In this document: in pieces, positions 33,123 to 44,317 of the stretch
Position numbering within the stretch: position 1 is the stretch's first letter
Layout of the letters: every line of letters starts with the position of its first letter
Origin: Anastrepha obliqua
Taxonomy: Eukaryota; Arthropoda; Insecta; Diptera; Tephritidae
Length of the DNA stretch: 64,000 bases
Direction of reading: 5' to 3'
NCBI RefSeq assembly: GCF_027943255.1
Contig: NC_072893.1
Location: forward strand, 40,260,001 to 40,324,000
Made by a program: the position numbers and the translations under genes
The notes under the pieces: model-generated
What the model saw: the letters and a program-made list of their open reading frames with translations, nothing else
What the model was told of the DNA's origin: nothing
Database searches by the model: none

Positions 33123-34439
33123 CAGGGTTGGCCATATTAAACTGACCCATTGAGTAACCCTATAACTTTTTACTGTAATTTCAGATCAGCTAATGACATA
33201 CCGCGTTGGAAGCGTCAGTCGAAGGAGATTTATACCATGAAACAGTACACCCCAATAGAACGCGCTGAAATTGTTCAGCTGTACATTCAAAATTCCTTCT
33301 CGATTGTAAAAACGCAACGTGCGTGGAGAAAAAAAAATAAAGTGAAAAGTGCGCCGTCAAAGAACGCAATCAAGCAAATGCACAAAAGATTTTTGTCTTC
33401 CGGCACTGTGGCTAATACCCGACGTCCAAATAAAAAGCGGCCAAGACGATCTAACGAAAATATCGCGGCCGTACGAGCCAGTATCGAGTCATCGCCGCGA
33501 ACGTCAGGTAATCGTCGTTCTGCTCAGTTGGACATCCCTCGGACCACTCTACGACGTATCATTCGTTTGGATTTGGGGATATTCCCGTACAAAATACAAC
33601 TAAATCAACAACTGTTGCCGGCCGATAAGCCTCGTCGCTTGGAATATGCCAATTTTGTCGTCCGAATGGCCCAAACTGATGAGGATTTTTGGCATCAAAT
33701 CATTATGAGTGATGAGGCCCATTTCTCCTTGAACGGAACCGTAAATAAGCAAAATTGCCGTTTCTACGCCACTGAAAACCCTCAAATTATTGAAGAGGTA
33801 CCTCTCCACGACCAAAAAGTTACAGTCTGGTGTGGCATTTGCGCTGATATGGTCATTGGGCCGTTCTTCTTTGAAAATGGTCAACACCAACCATTGACCG
33901 TCAATCAAGAGCGTTATCGGGCCATGATAACCGATTTTGTGATGCCGATTGTTCGTGAAAATGGTATGGAGCACTTCTGGTTTCAGCAAGATGGCGCACC
34001 ACCACACACAGCACGAGCCACCGTCAACTTATTGAAGACTTTGTTCCCTGGCCGTTTGATATCAAAAAGCGGCGATTTTGACTGGCCGCCACGATCACCG
34101 GATTTGACGCCACCGGACTTTTTTCTTTGGGGCTATTTGAAATCTAAGGTTTACGTCAACAAGCCAAAGACACTAGGCGCACTTAAGGCCAATATCCGAC
34201 GGGAAATAGCCGCCATATCGGCCGAGACGCTGGCCAAAACTATGGAAAACGCCGAAAAACGGGCACATTACGCTATACGAGCTAAGGGCGACCACTTGCG
34301 CGATATCATATTCAAAAAGTGATGTAGACGAATCTCCTTGAACTAAATTAAATATTTTTCACAATGAAACACAAAAAAATGTTTCTTTTTCCATATTTTT
34401 TTAATAATCACATGGGTCAGTTTAAGATGGCCAACCCTG
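33123..34439 (+). mobile_element. Complete DD41D (rosa-type) mariner element
   Basis: It is 1317 bp. Ends CAGGGTTGGCCATATTAAAC and the inverse with one change, continuing ACTGACCCAT on both sides (~28-bp TIR). A TA duplication lies at 33121-33122 and 34440-34441. It contains an uninterrupted transposase (33237-34322). It sits directly after the LINE relic and directly before a 3' fragment of a second copy (34457-34615). Confidence 0.9.
33237..34322 (+). CDS. Mariner transposase, DD41D type, apparently intact
   Basis: 361 aa from ATG 33237 (TACC ATG AAA CAG), the likely start because homologous mariners begin near the HTH; the frame is open 29 codons further upstream. Tandem HTH region (about 1-110, with ERAEIVQLYI and NENIAAVRASIESSPRTSG), then the DDE/D core. 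First Asp in IIMSDEAHFSLNG, second in FQQDGAPPHTA, third in RSPDLTPPDFFLWG. I count 41 residues between second and third Asp, which puts it in the DD41D group first seen as 'rosa' in Ceratitis. All three Asp are present and no frameshift or stop is visible, so it could be active or recently active. It cuts and pastes the flanking TIRs at TA sites. Confidence 0.88.
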   Translation: MKQYTPIERAEIVQLYIQNSFSIVKTQRAWRKKNKVKSAPSKNAIKQMHKRFLSSGTVANTRRPNKKRPRRSNENIAAVRASIESSPRTSGNRRSAQLDIPRTTLRRIIRLDLGIFPYKIQLNQQLLPADKPRRLEYANFVVRMAQTDEDFWHQIIMSDEAHFSLNGTVNKQNCRFYATENPQIIEEVPLHDQKVTVWCGICADMVIGPFFFENGQHQPLTVNQERYRAMITDFVMPIVRENGMEHFWFQQDGAPPHTARATVNLLKTLFPGRLISKSGDFDWPPRSPDLTPPDFFLWGYLKSKVYVNKPKTLGALKANIRREIAAISAETLAKTMENAEKRAHYAIRAKGDHLRDIIFKK

Positions 34440-34456
34440 TACATATCCAAATACGT

Positions 34457-34615
34457 GCTAAGGGCGACCACTTGCGCGATATCATATTCAAAAAGTGATG
34501 TAAACGAATCTCCTTGAACTAAATTAAATGTTTTTCACAATGAAACACAAAAAAATGTTTCTTTTTCCATATTTTTTTAATAATCACATGGGTCAGTTTA
34601 ATATGGCCAACCCTG
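34457..34615 (+). repeat. 3' fragment of a second DD41D mariner copy
   Basis: From GCTAAGGGCGACCACTTGCG to the terminal CCAACCCTG followed by TA, it repeats the last ~165 bp of the preceding element with few differences. Its 5' part is absent, so this is either a truncated neighbour insertion or the result of unequal exchange. Confidence 0.85.
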
Positions 34616-36170
34616 TATATATGTATACTACCTTGAATGATAGACGGCGACCCTAGACCTGTTTAATTATCTCTATTTTGTTGTAAAATAAAAATGCTTA
34701 ATTATTTTCTTTAAACTAAAACAAAAATATGTTTATTATTTTTCATTATTACTGTATTGTTATATTTATTTATTTTGTAATAATAAGTAATCATTAAACT
34801 ATAGATTGCAAATTATACTATCGAGCTGTATATTTCAATAGCTTTTGTTTTATAACATTTTATTCAATACAATTGCGTTTACCACTTCTCCTCCCTTTTG
34901 TAACTACTTTAAAATTTAACTTCGTATGCTTAAAATATACATACAGACGCGTACGTATACACTATTTAATACGATATGAATTGTTACATAAATATATTAT
35001 TTATATTGCAATAGTAGTACATAATAGTTTTTCAAATCTTTTTTCACTTTGCTTTCTATACAGGTTATTTATGCATTTTTCAGCTTTTATTGTACGCATG
35101 CATGCACGTGTGTATGTATGCAGCATTTCACATACTACTACAAGCGTACATGCATAGCATTACAAATTTATACAATTTTTTTTTCAAATAATAATATGAA
35201 TAAAATTAGAAGAAGGTAGTGAAGGATGCAATACAACTACTTAAAGGACTATAATAAAAATGCAGGATATGTAATTACATACATATGGTACATTAGATAG
35301 ACGAAAGACATATCAATGAGCATAAAAATACTATTTTGTAGGTTAAATAGAAAATAATTTAGGATTTCGAAAATGAGAAGTCTGAGCAGGATGATAAAAA
35401 AAAAACAAAAAAGTCTGACCGTAGTAAAAACAGCAAAAGTAGCGAATTTGTAAGCGAAAATTAGGCTTAAAATAGTTTCTGTTAGAGGTGCGCTTGTGGA
35501 AGATTTTCGTTGTGAAACATATAGAGAAATACACAGAGGGGTGGGGTGCTAGGATAGAATAAGTTAGTTGAAAAAAAAACAAAAAAAAAAAACAAAAAAA
35601 AAAAAATTGAAACATCACTTAAACATTAACATTATAATACTGAGCAAAATATATAAGTACATTTCATGTTACTCATTGTGAATCATACTCGTACATATCT
35701 TTTTAACAACTTTTCTTCATATATATATTAGTTTTTGTTTTTCTCTTTTTTAAATTTTTAATGAATGTACATATATGGTTTTAGTGCTGTTAATTGTGTA
35801 AGGCATCCGTTTTTTTACTAATACAATGTTTGTTTTACTCGTTTTTATTTTAAGGAATATTTTTGAGTTTCGCAAGCTAATATTACTATTTTTACTACAT
35901 TCGACTACTTCTTAAAAGAAGTCACAAAATAAACAAAAAAAAAAAAAAACAAAAAAAAAAGAAACACGAAAAATAGATACGTGCGCGCGTATAAGCAGAA
36001 ATTAAATTTATTAAAAATAAAAACAACATAAATTTAAATTCTTGTTATACGCGCGCCTACTTACATATGTGTGCTACTAAATAATAATTCACAAAGTTTT
36101 TAAAAAGCACAATTTATAATTTGTGCGTTGTTGGTGTTTTTTGTTTTGAGCGTTGAATTCACATTTTATA

Positions 36171-36215
36171 CCTATATATATATATATATATATATGTATA
36201 TGTATATATGTATAT
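36171..36215. repeat. (AT)n microsatellite
   Basis: About ten TA units in a row, then interrupted GTATA units. Confidence 0.8.
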
Positions 36216-36830
36216 ACTTAAGAGGCCTTATGAGCAAAAGTTTTACTTAAATTATAATAATATTTAATTTGTTTTTTTTTAAGTTTCCCTTTTACATTTG
36301 GGAGAAATGTATGCTTTCACATATCGTTCTGTCTTAATTCTGTTTTAGCAATTAATATGTAACTTGAGCAATTGTTTGTTTTTACGTTTCACATATGTAT
36401 AATCTGCCTTTAGGAAGCACGTCTTTTTTTTTAGTATTATAGTTAAGGATTTGTTCATTTACTTTGCAAGAGCCAGTGGTGAAAGCTTAAAGAAAACCCT
36501 TGACACCACCAATCCCACAAATTGGCATCCATTTTGTTATTTTTTCGCCTGGACGTTAACTCTTGTTGCATTTTCTGGAGCATGTGCAAATCTGTTAACA
36601 GCAAATTTTAAAAAATTTGAATCTGCGTGTTAATTTTTGAAACAATTTTCTCTTTTACAATGTTTCGTCGTCTTTTATCGTTTTCAACACGTTTTTTGCA
36701 TGATTTTGGTTTTCAGTAATTATTACATTTATTACTTCCTTCTAATTATTTACAAATTTCACTTACGTATATGCATGTGTGCGCTTTTGCGTATGTGTGC
36801 TTTCTATGCTTACGTGTGTGCAAGTGTTAG

Positions 36831-36854
36831 AGTGTGTGTGTGTGTGTCTGTGTG
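36831..36854. repeat. (GT)n microsatellite
   Basis: GTGTGTG tract interrupted once by TCTG. Confidence 0.8.
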
Positions 36855-37420
36855 TGACGGTTCTGTTTCTGTTGTACTTATTAGACTAAATAACTACTAA
36901 ACTTTATAACACATTACTTTCAATTACATTCGTTATTACTTGTTCGGCTATTTATATACTTTAAACTTTAAAGTGTCTTTTGTATTAAAATGGTTTTTAT
37001 TTTTACATAAAACAAAGTAACAACTAGGGAAAGGTGCAGAAGCGCAGGCGCTCATTCAAAGTTCCATACTTTCTTTACTAATTACTAATACATAGGCGCT
37101 CCGCCTCATTTACACTCTTCTCTTTTTATGCATGCAAAAAAAGAAGAAAAACAAAAAACACTCTTACACGCCAACACTAAAAGCTCCCATACAAGAGAGT
37201 AACAAACAAAACAAAAGCTTTCATCGTGTGAGTGTGTGATTTGTGTTGCTTTTTCGCTTTGGGCATAAGCTTTTCAAAGCCGCTATGTTCAAAGCTTCTT
37301 GCATTCAAAACTTTCACAGGTGTACGTGTGTACATACATTACATTACGTTATGGAAGGCGTATTTGTTTTGCAGATGTGTGAATGTGTGAGTATGTGTAT
37401 GTGTGTGTGTTGAAGTGGAC

Positions 37421-40400
37421 TTAGAAGTGCGTCACAACAATATCTTCTTCGAGATCATCGAGCTCGTCATCGGTCTCCTCCACTTCACCGGTGGCATTAG
37501 CCTCGGCGGCAGCTGCAGCGGCGGCAGCTTCCTTTTCCTTGGCGGCAGCCTCCAATTTCTCTTGCTTCTTTAGCTTGCGTTGCTGAAATAGAACAAGTAA
37601 TATTAGTTATTAAGTCTTTAGACCATTCCTAATTATCAACTATTCATTTACCTTTCTTCTGTACAGAATCTCCACAACGGTGTAACCCACACATCCCAAT
37701 GCCAATACAGCCAATAGAACATAAAGCTTCATGCGCGCACATAAAGTTGTGGCATATGCATAGGCGATCACAAAACCGGCTGATTCCCACAGACGGTAGT
37801 TGGAGAAGGCTGCTTCCTTGTTTCGACGGAAGAGCAGACCATAAAGACCGTTGATTTGTGTCTGCCATACAGCATCACCGACACCCCATAAACCGGACAT
37901 GGCGTAGAAGATCAGTGGATTCTCGGGGCTGGGACGCCAGAACAATTCAATGGAGATAAGTGAGAAATGCACGACAGCGCCAAGAATAATGATTGGCAGA
38001 CGTCCAATATATTTCATTACTGAACCAAAGAGAATCGAGCAAATAGCATTGACTACACCAAAGCAGATCATCACAAAACCAATTTTTTGGATACCCAAAG
38101 CACAAGACACATACGCTTGTGTGAAATCGGCACCGATGAAAGCCTGTTCCATACCAATGAAAATGGTAATGGGAATGAGCAATTGCTGGTTTGGTTTTTT
38201 CATTTGACGGAAAGTGGCCGAAAGCAATTCCATGCCGGACAATTCTTGTGCCGATTGTGAACCCTTACGTTTCTCACCATAACGCTTAAGCGGGTCCAAG
38301 AAGACGGCAATTATAGCGACGGCAGCAATAATGCAAGACAAGTAGATCATGGTGATTTCGAAGATTTCTTGGTTTGTTGGACGTGTCAAGTTGCTATTGC
38401 TGGAACCCGTCACACAGAAATTGGCACCGCAGTATTGCAGATCATCTTCGGTGATGGTGGTGTTGCTGCTGCCACCGCCATGAGCGCCGTTCGAAAGCAC
38501 TGCAAAGAAAGTATTGAAAACATAAATTTTAGTAACATGGAAAATTTCAAACATTAAATATACCAAAATAGTAAATATTTTGTTTGTGTGTTCGGGTTTT
38601 CTTACTGCAAATATGTCAGAGAGGAGAAGCAAAGCCGGGCAGAACATACTTAACTCTTAGCGTGGAAAGAGTATAAATGATTACGGCCGACTTTAAGAGA
38701 AAGGCAATTTTTTTTAATTGTGCAAAGTCGATTCAGGGTCACAAAATCGAAATTTTTTTTCTTCACTCATCTTATAGTAAATCATTTCAAGAATGTTGTG
38801 TCAAAATTTTAAGTGGATAGGAGCAGAACTCTCAAAGTTATAGCCTTTGTAGGCACTCTACCTCGAATGCGGAGCATCGATAATTTTTCAGAGTCATTTT
38901 TTCAAACGCGTTTTTCCCGAAACGACTTCTTAAAAGTCGGTGCCAATCACAACTCCGAAACTATTCAACCGATTCTTTTCAAATTTGGCACACATTTTCT
39001 AAATCAAAAATACCTCCCCCCCACTATTTTTTTTAATTTTTTTTTTTTAAGGTTGTTTTTCACTTACAAATATGGCACCAAAACTACAAAAATGAAAAAA
39101 AAAAATTTATTAATGGGGGGGGGGGAGCATTACGTCATACTTTAACTGAAAAATTCGACTTTTTTAGTTTCAGATGATTCTACGACGAATGCCGATTGGC
39201 ACCGCAGAGCGAGAGAAAAACATATCTCCAAAAAAACTCTGTCATGGGCTTATTTGTCAATATTTTGTTATTAATATTTTTTAAAAACTTATTGAAAAGA
39301 TGTACAATAACATGCAACTGATTTTATTAAAGTATCTTAAGCCATATTTCTGTAAAAAATTCAAAAAAAAGTGTTTTTTTTTAGCGCTAAACCCTACCAC
39401 CCCCTTAAAGAATATTAAATATTCCCCTACAAATTCTGTTTTTAGAAAAATTTAAACTTACCCAAACTCGAGATCAAATTTCCCCACAGCTCAGCTGTTT
39501 GCCAGGCCAAGAAGAAGAAGCCGAAGAATCGTACAATAATCGCATCCACGGCCTGTTCGGTTATCTTGGCATAAACTTGACCGACTTGTGTCAAATAGGT
39601 GGCTTTGGATGCCCACATAGGAGCGGCACCCAAACCGACTAGAATACCGGCAGGAACCAGCGTGTAGAATCTAAATGAATGAAAAGAAACATAGTTTATT
39701 GAAATATTGTAATTACCAATGAATTAGCAGACAAACTATTTACTTTGGGAACAATTGGAAGGCAATGTATGGCGCATAGCACAGCATACTGAAGACCAGC
39801 GTCCATTTCACAGTCAATTTGCGTATGATAAGTGTGGGTAGGAAGATGCATGAGACGACGAGTGCCGCGTAAATGGCGCTCAACGATACAGTGCCTAAGC
39901 CATCTGTTGCATTAATCGAGGACTGCAAATTAGCCGTGCCCTGGTTGACGGAAACAAGCCAAGTGTGCGTAAAGCATAAACAAAATGAAAAGAGAGAAAA
40001 AAATAATGTGTAAGAAAACAAAGAGAAAGTGAGTTTTGTATTGTATTTGCATATGCAGGTAGTGTGTGTGTGTTTCGTTTTTAAATGTTACATAGGTATG
40101 TATGTATGCGCGAGTGTCCGCCAGTGCGTGTGCGTTTTCATTGGCGGCGGAATGCTTACATACATACATTTTATATATATTTTTTTATTTTACTGTATTG
40201 TATTCAATTTATCGAAACACACGCGCACGTAATGCATACATACACACATGCACATACAAATATTTCATAGAGAATTAATATGGCTTTTTGTTAGCTTACC
40301 TGAAACGCTGTGAATTGTACCATGAATGCAAATGATATGATGCTGATATTTTTCAAAATACGCCATTTTTCGCCCGGATTTAAAATGACTTTCTCTCTGA

Positions 40401-40434
40401 GTGATGCTGTATCTGCCTCAAAACCAGCTTTTGG
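37421..40434 (-). CDS. UNC93-like membrane protein (5' incomplete)
   Basis: Exons 40434-40300, 39940-39744, 39670-39462, 38499-37652, 37582-37421; phases into exons 2-5 are 0, 2, 1, 0. This gives 516 aa to the TAA at 37421-37423. Multi-span membrane protein with the UNC93 signature around exons 2-3: NLQSSIN, GLGTVSLSAIYAALV, KFYTLVPAGILVGLGAAPMW, KATYLTQVG. Exon 4 has an extracellular loop with N/S/T sites (SSNTT, SSNSNLTRP) and later transmembrane helices. Exon 5 is a cytosolic tail: basic-charged RKLKKQEKLE, an alanine run and acidic EETDDELDDLEEDIV. Likely orthologue of Drosophila CG4928; UNC-93 in worms regulates a two-pore K+ channel. The first exon shown begins PKAGFEAD after CTTATTTTTGCAG, so a short first coding exon upstream is missing; an in-frame ATG at 40488 would need no splice but looks less likely. 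Confidence 0.88.
38654..39404. mobile_element. Possible TTAA-family insertion in the UNC93-like intron
   Basis: TTAA lies at 38650-38653 and 39405-39408, and the right end reads CCCTACCACCCCC|TTAA, like the ACCCCTAACCCC|TTAA end at 19525. It includes AAACGCGTTTTTCCCGAAAC, shared with the element at 11816. The left end does not show the inverted repeat, so its border is uncertain. It explains why this intron (38500-39461) is ~960 bp. Confidence 0.4.
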
Positions 40435-41484
40435 CTGCAAAAATAAGCGAGAGTATACAAAATTATTAATGTTTTTTTTCGCACACAAATTGTAAAAGTG
40501 GGCAAGTATAATTTTTTCATATTGGAACTTAAAAAAAAGAAACTAGGTTGAATACAAATCTTAATATCCATAAACAATAAATCAGCTAAGTTAACAAATC
40601 GAGTGCGAATGGCGTTCGTTAGGATTTTAAAATTATAACGGAACTATTTCTTTGCGAAATTTGCCGCATACGATGCACGAATGGAACGCATTTGGAAATG
40701 CTAATAATTGCAACACTGCAGCCCACCATGCGTATGAGGAATACGCGAAATTGAATCGGTGGTAAAAGGAGCATCGTTAACGCTGCTGCTGGAACACTGA
40801 GAGTGTAGATTGCGATATCGGCGCTTTATAAGCGTTTTGATTTGATTTTTTCCTGTTGCATTTACGTAGCTGTTTTAATACAATTTTTAATTTTTTTTCT
40901 TATTAATGCCAATTTGATTGCTCTTAATAGAAAAAAAATATTCTCTCTTACGATAGCACATTAAAATTAATTAACTGTGCATAATTTGCATACTTGCGAG
41001 ACAACCATTATTCTAATAAAACGATTTGACAGTTAAAAAAAAAAATTAAAGGGAAATATTAAGAAATTAAAATGAAATAAATTAAATGGCGATTTTTTTA
41101 GCATTTTCAGTAGCTTTTGGCATAATTGAAAACTGATCGGCGTTATTGTTGCTTTCTTATGCACAAAACGCAATATTTTTTTTCTTTCTTTTACTATTTC
41201 AAAAATTTGTGTCATTGGAATTTGCATAATTTGCTTTGAGCATATTTGTGTATTTTCATTTTTTTGTTTCTAGTTTTTGGTTTTTGGGCAAAAAGAAATG
41301 TAAATAAGAATTCCTCGAAATCTTTTTGAATATTGACTTTTGATTTGTACAAATAGTTGAGGTCACAAGCAATAACTGCATAAGTCTAAAACAATACTTT
41401 CGAAAACGGAAACTATTTGGTTTTTATTAAGAATTTTTATTTTTTCCAAATCAGTATATATAAATCTTAACATATATGTATGTG
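40435..41484. other. Upstream region of the UNC93-like gene, no exon recognised
   Basis: AT-rich. I searched the minus strand for a short ATG exon ending in a phase-0 donor and found no convincing one. Nothing else recognised. Confidence 0.4.
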
Positions 41485-41486
41485 TA

Positions 41487-41999
41487 CCTGTGTTCACAGT
41501 AAGAGCAGCGTCACGTATTGCAAAGTTTTGACTATTTATTAGGTTTTTTTTATATTTTTTATAAAAATATATTTCATGCTAAAACAAAATCCATTTATCT
41601 AAAGGCCTCCAACTTTCGATTCCCAACAAAATTTTAATCTTTAGGCAGAATTCTTAAAAACTTAATTCTCGACATTTTTGATTACATGGGGAAAATGCAC
41701 AAGATTGCCAACAAAAAAAAAAATTGCCAAAAAAAACAACGCGATTTTTGAGCCACTTCAAATGGGAACTTTATTAAAGCAAAATTCAAAGGGCTACAAA
41801 ACGGTATACTCGAAAATTTTCTATAGATGCTGATTAAAAAGTTTGAAATTTTGATGAAAATGTTTTAAATTTTAAAAATTCGTACAAAATTTAAAAGTTT
41901 AAGCCATCTATTGGTTTGTTATACTTTTATAAAAAAAAAAACATAAATAAATAGTCAAAACTTTACATAATGTCGCGCTGCTATTATTGTGAACCCAGG
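41487..41999. mobile_element. TIR MITE with ~60-bp inverted ends
   Basis: Left CCTGTGTTCACAGTAAGAGC and right (inverted) CCTGGGTTCACAATAATAGC; both continue AGCG and then CAAAGTTTTGACTATTTATT or a close variant, about 60 bp at roughly 80% similarity. Left flank TA; right flank TG. Non-coding core. A Tc1/mariner-driven MITE is likely. Confidence 0.65.
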
Positions 42000-42037
42000 T
42001 GTAGTTAAAATGTCTGTGATCTAACCCGAAAATCATA

Positions 42038-42282
42038 CAAGGTGGTGCAAAATTAATCATCCAATTTGGTTTTTGCATAACTTTTTACTAAATCAAAACA
42101 TGATTTTGAGTCATGGAAATCTTTATTTTAACCCTTGCGCGCTCCATTGCTGGCCTACTTGTATGTATCATATAAGTTTACTGAAACTGTCTAGTTCATA
42201 AATGTCAAATATGCGTGGCGTACGACGCCAAAAAAAAAATTATAAAATCTGCCGGTTGGGTGATTAATTTTGCGCCACCTTG
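42038..42282. mobile_element. MITE with CAAGGTGG(T/C)GCAAAATTAATCA ends
   Basis: It is 245 bp with ~27-bp inverted ends (two mismatches). Left flank TA. A partial copy of its right half lies at 63276-63344 in inverse orientation. No ORF. Confidence 0.7.
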
Positions 42283-43112
42283 AAGTTTCGAGAAAAAGCA
42301 TCTTATATGCCCCCATGTTAGGTCAATATGACTTTATTACTAACTTCTTAAAGAAATATGTACGTTAGAGCGATAGGGATTTTACGCAAATATCGACTTT
42401 TGTTGGTATAATAAATACAGAAGCATATGCTCGTATATAACAGAAATTTTTCTTAAATCAACTTAAGCTATTATTGAATGTGACCACAGATATATATGTA
42501 TATATGTATGTGTCTGTATGTATTTTACATTTTCTCGCCCAAATGTTTAGGTTTAGGTTGTTAATGTTTTCAAAACAGGTTGTCCGTCACTGTATTCGCA
42601 ATGCAAACTTAAGCTTTACGCTCACGGATACGCCTGCACTTATCCACAAAATATGCGAATATTAGGCAATTGTCGTGATTTATTGATTTTGTTTGCAAAA
42701 AACATGCTTACATAGGTGCATAGGCTAAATAGTTGCCAGCCCTGCCACATAGCAAATCTTACTTCACCATTTGATGAGGGCCTAATTGTTTTCCTATTTA
42801 CTTACGAGTTCCCTGTGACTATGGAAATTTTATTTTTTGTTTTAGGTACATAATTTGCCAGCACATTTCGTGTTGGGTTACTAAAACTTTATTACCAAAA
42901 TTATTTTTAGTTAGTTTATTTTATGTTTTAACATGAAACGCACGTAGTTTGAGTGCTTGATTGAATATTAGTGATTCGAGCGAAGTCCAAAATGCTGAAA
43001 ACATTTCGTATGTTTAACTCTTTGCTTGAAGGTAAAAAAGTTTAAGCGCTATTCTGTCCACAAGGTGATATTCATAAAATTTATTAGTTAATTGATAAAA
43101 AATCGTCATATG
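42283..43112. other. Spacer, nothing recognised
   Basis: AT-rich non-coding sequence; no repeat or gene recognised. Confidence 0.4.
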
Positions 43113-43114
43113 TA

Positions 43115-43708
43115 TCGGGTGTTTTTTAGCTACATGAGAACTATCGATGTCGATACCTATGGCTTGACAGCTGAGAATGGCAAATTGTGTTGACATTTTT
43201 GTTCCTTAAGGTTTGGTGAGTCCTCATGAATCGTTACACGTTTCCAAATGAAGGACGTTTACTTTGAAAAAAAAAAAAATCTGTTCGCGAAGTTCATAGA
43301 GTGAAGTATTGAAGAAGATGATGAAAAATCGATTTGTCGTTATTCTCAACTTGTTGGTCTTTGTCCTTCGTTTATGAGGAAAATTTTACGTAAGGATCTT
43401 GATCTATAAAATACAGCTCGTGCGAGAATTTAACACAAACCCCCATCGTTTGCGTCGCATTTTTTTGCTGATTGAGCTCTTTAAGATTTATTATTCGGAT
43501 TTATTGGAAAAAATAGCCAAAAATTGGACTGATCGAATGGATCATGTAACTCGTAGCTGCGGCGCACGTATGCCGGATATCATATCCAAAAAATAAATGC
43601 TATGAAATTATCTACCAAATTATAATATATAATAAAAAAATTCCTTCCAACAATATTTCTAATTTATATTATCATTTTAAGTTCTCAAGCTCTTAAAAAA
43701 ACACCCTT
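43115..43708 (+). mobile_element. Internally deleted mariner relic
   Basis: Inverted ends with GGGTGTTTTTT and later GAGAAC, and TA on both sides (43113-43114, 43709-43710). It retains KILRKDLDL and KIQLVREFNTNPHRLRR from the middle of a transposase, and NWTDRMDHVTRSCGARMPDI plus KK and stop from its C-terminus. The catalytic core is deleted. The C-terminus is of the same general type as HLRDIIFKK in the 33237 transposase. Confidence 0.7.
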
Positions 43709-43710
43709 TA

Positions 43711-44195
43711 TATAATTAAGTTCTAACGGATTCTAAAATTACATCTTTTTTATTCTTATTGTCAGGTTTATATGTTTGTGTATGCATGTCACTGGGCCAA
43801 TCTGAAAAATACCTCCGACGGCGTTTAATCTATTGATTTAAGTCTAAGGTGAAGGGACAGACGCCTGATTATATTTTCTACACAGAAATTACGTTAGGAA
43901 CGATTTTGTGGTAACATTTGGTAATTTGAACCTAATAATTTAAGTTCCTTTTATATTTCTACCTCAAAAAGTCGGTGAACAGATTAATATTTTTAGCTAC
44001 TAACAGCAGGTCTAATAATCAAAGCATATCATTTTATAAGCCTTTATTTGGGGAACTTATTAAAGTAGTCAACATCGAATAAAACAGGACTTCCAGATTT
44101 CCAGTCCCCACAATGATTTCCGTTATATCTGCAGAGTCGAAGAATAGACAGAATTCATTTAGCATTTCCGTCGCAAATTCGACTAGATTGGCTAT
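43711..44195. other. Spacer, nothing recognised
   Basis: Non-coding sequence between the mariner relic and the hairpin. Confidence 0.4.
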
Positions 44196-44317
44196 GGTTA
44201 TGCTATCAGTGATCTAGATGAAATATGGTCTGAGAAGCATTCAACGAATGCGTTCGACTAGAACTTCGTTGAATGCGTCTCATACCATATTTCATCTAGA
44301 TCACTGATAGCATAGCC
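44196..44317. repeat. 122-bp near-perfect hairpin
   Basis: Arms 44196-44248 and 44265-44317 are complementary over 53 bp with three mismatches, joined by a 16-nt loop. The arm contains ATGCTATCAGTGATCTAGAT. The loop GTTCGACTAGAAC echoes ATTCGACTAGATT just upstream at 44177. No TIR element or target duplication explains it. Confidence 0.85.

Larger units (their letters stand above)
34616..37420. other. Non-coding region downstream of the UNC93-like gene
   Basis: AT-rich. It includes poly(A)/poly(T) tracts and two microsatellites and, on the minus strand, the probable 3' UTR of the UNC93-like gene next to 37420. No gene or intact transposon recognised. Confidence 0.4.
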
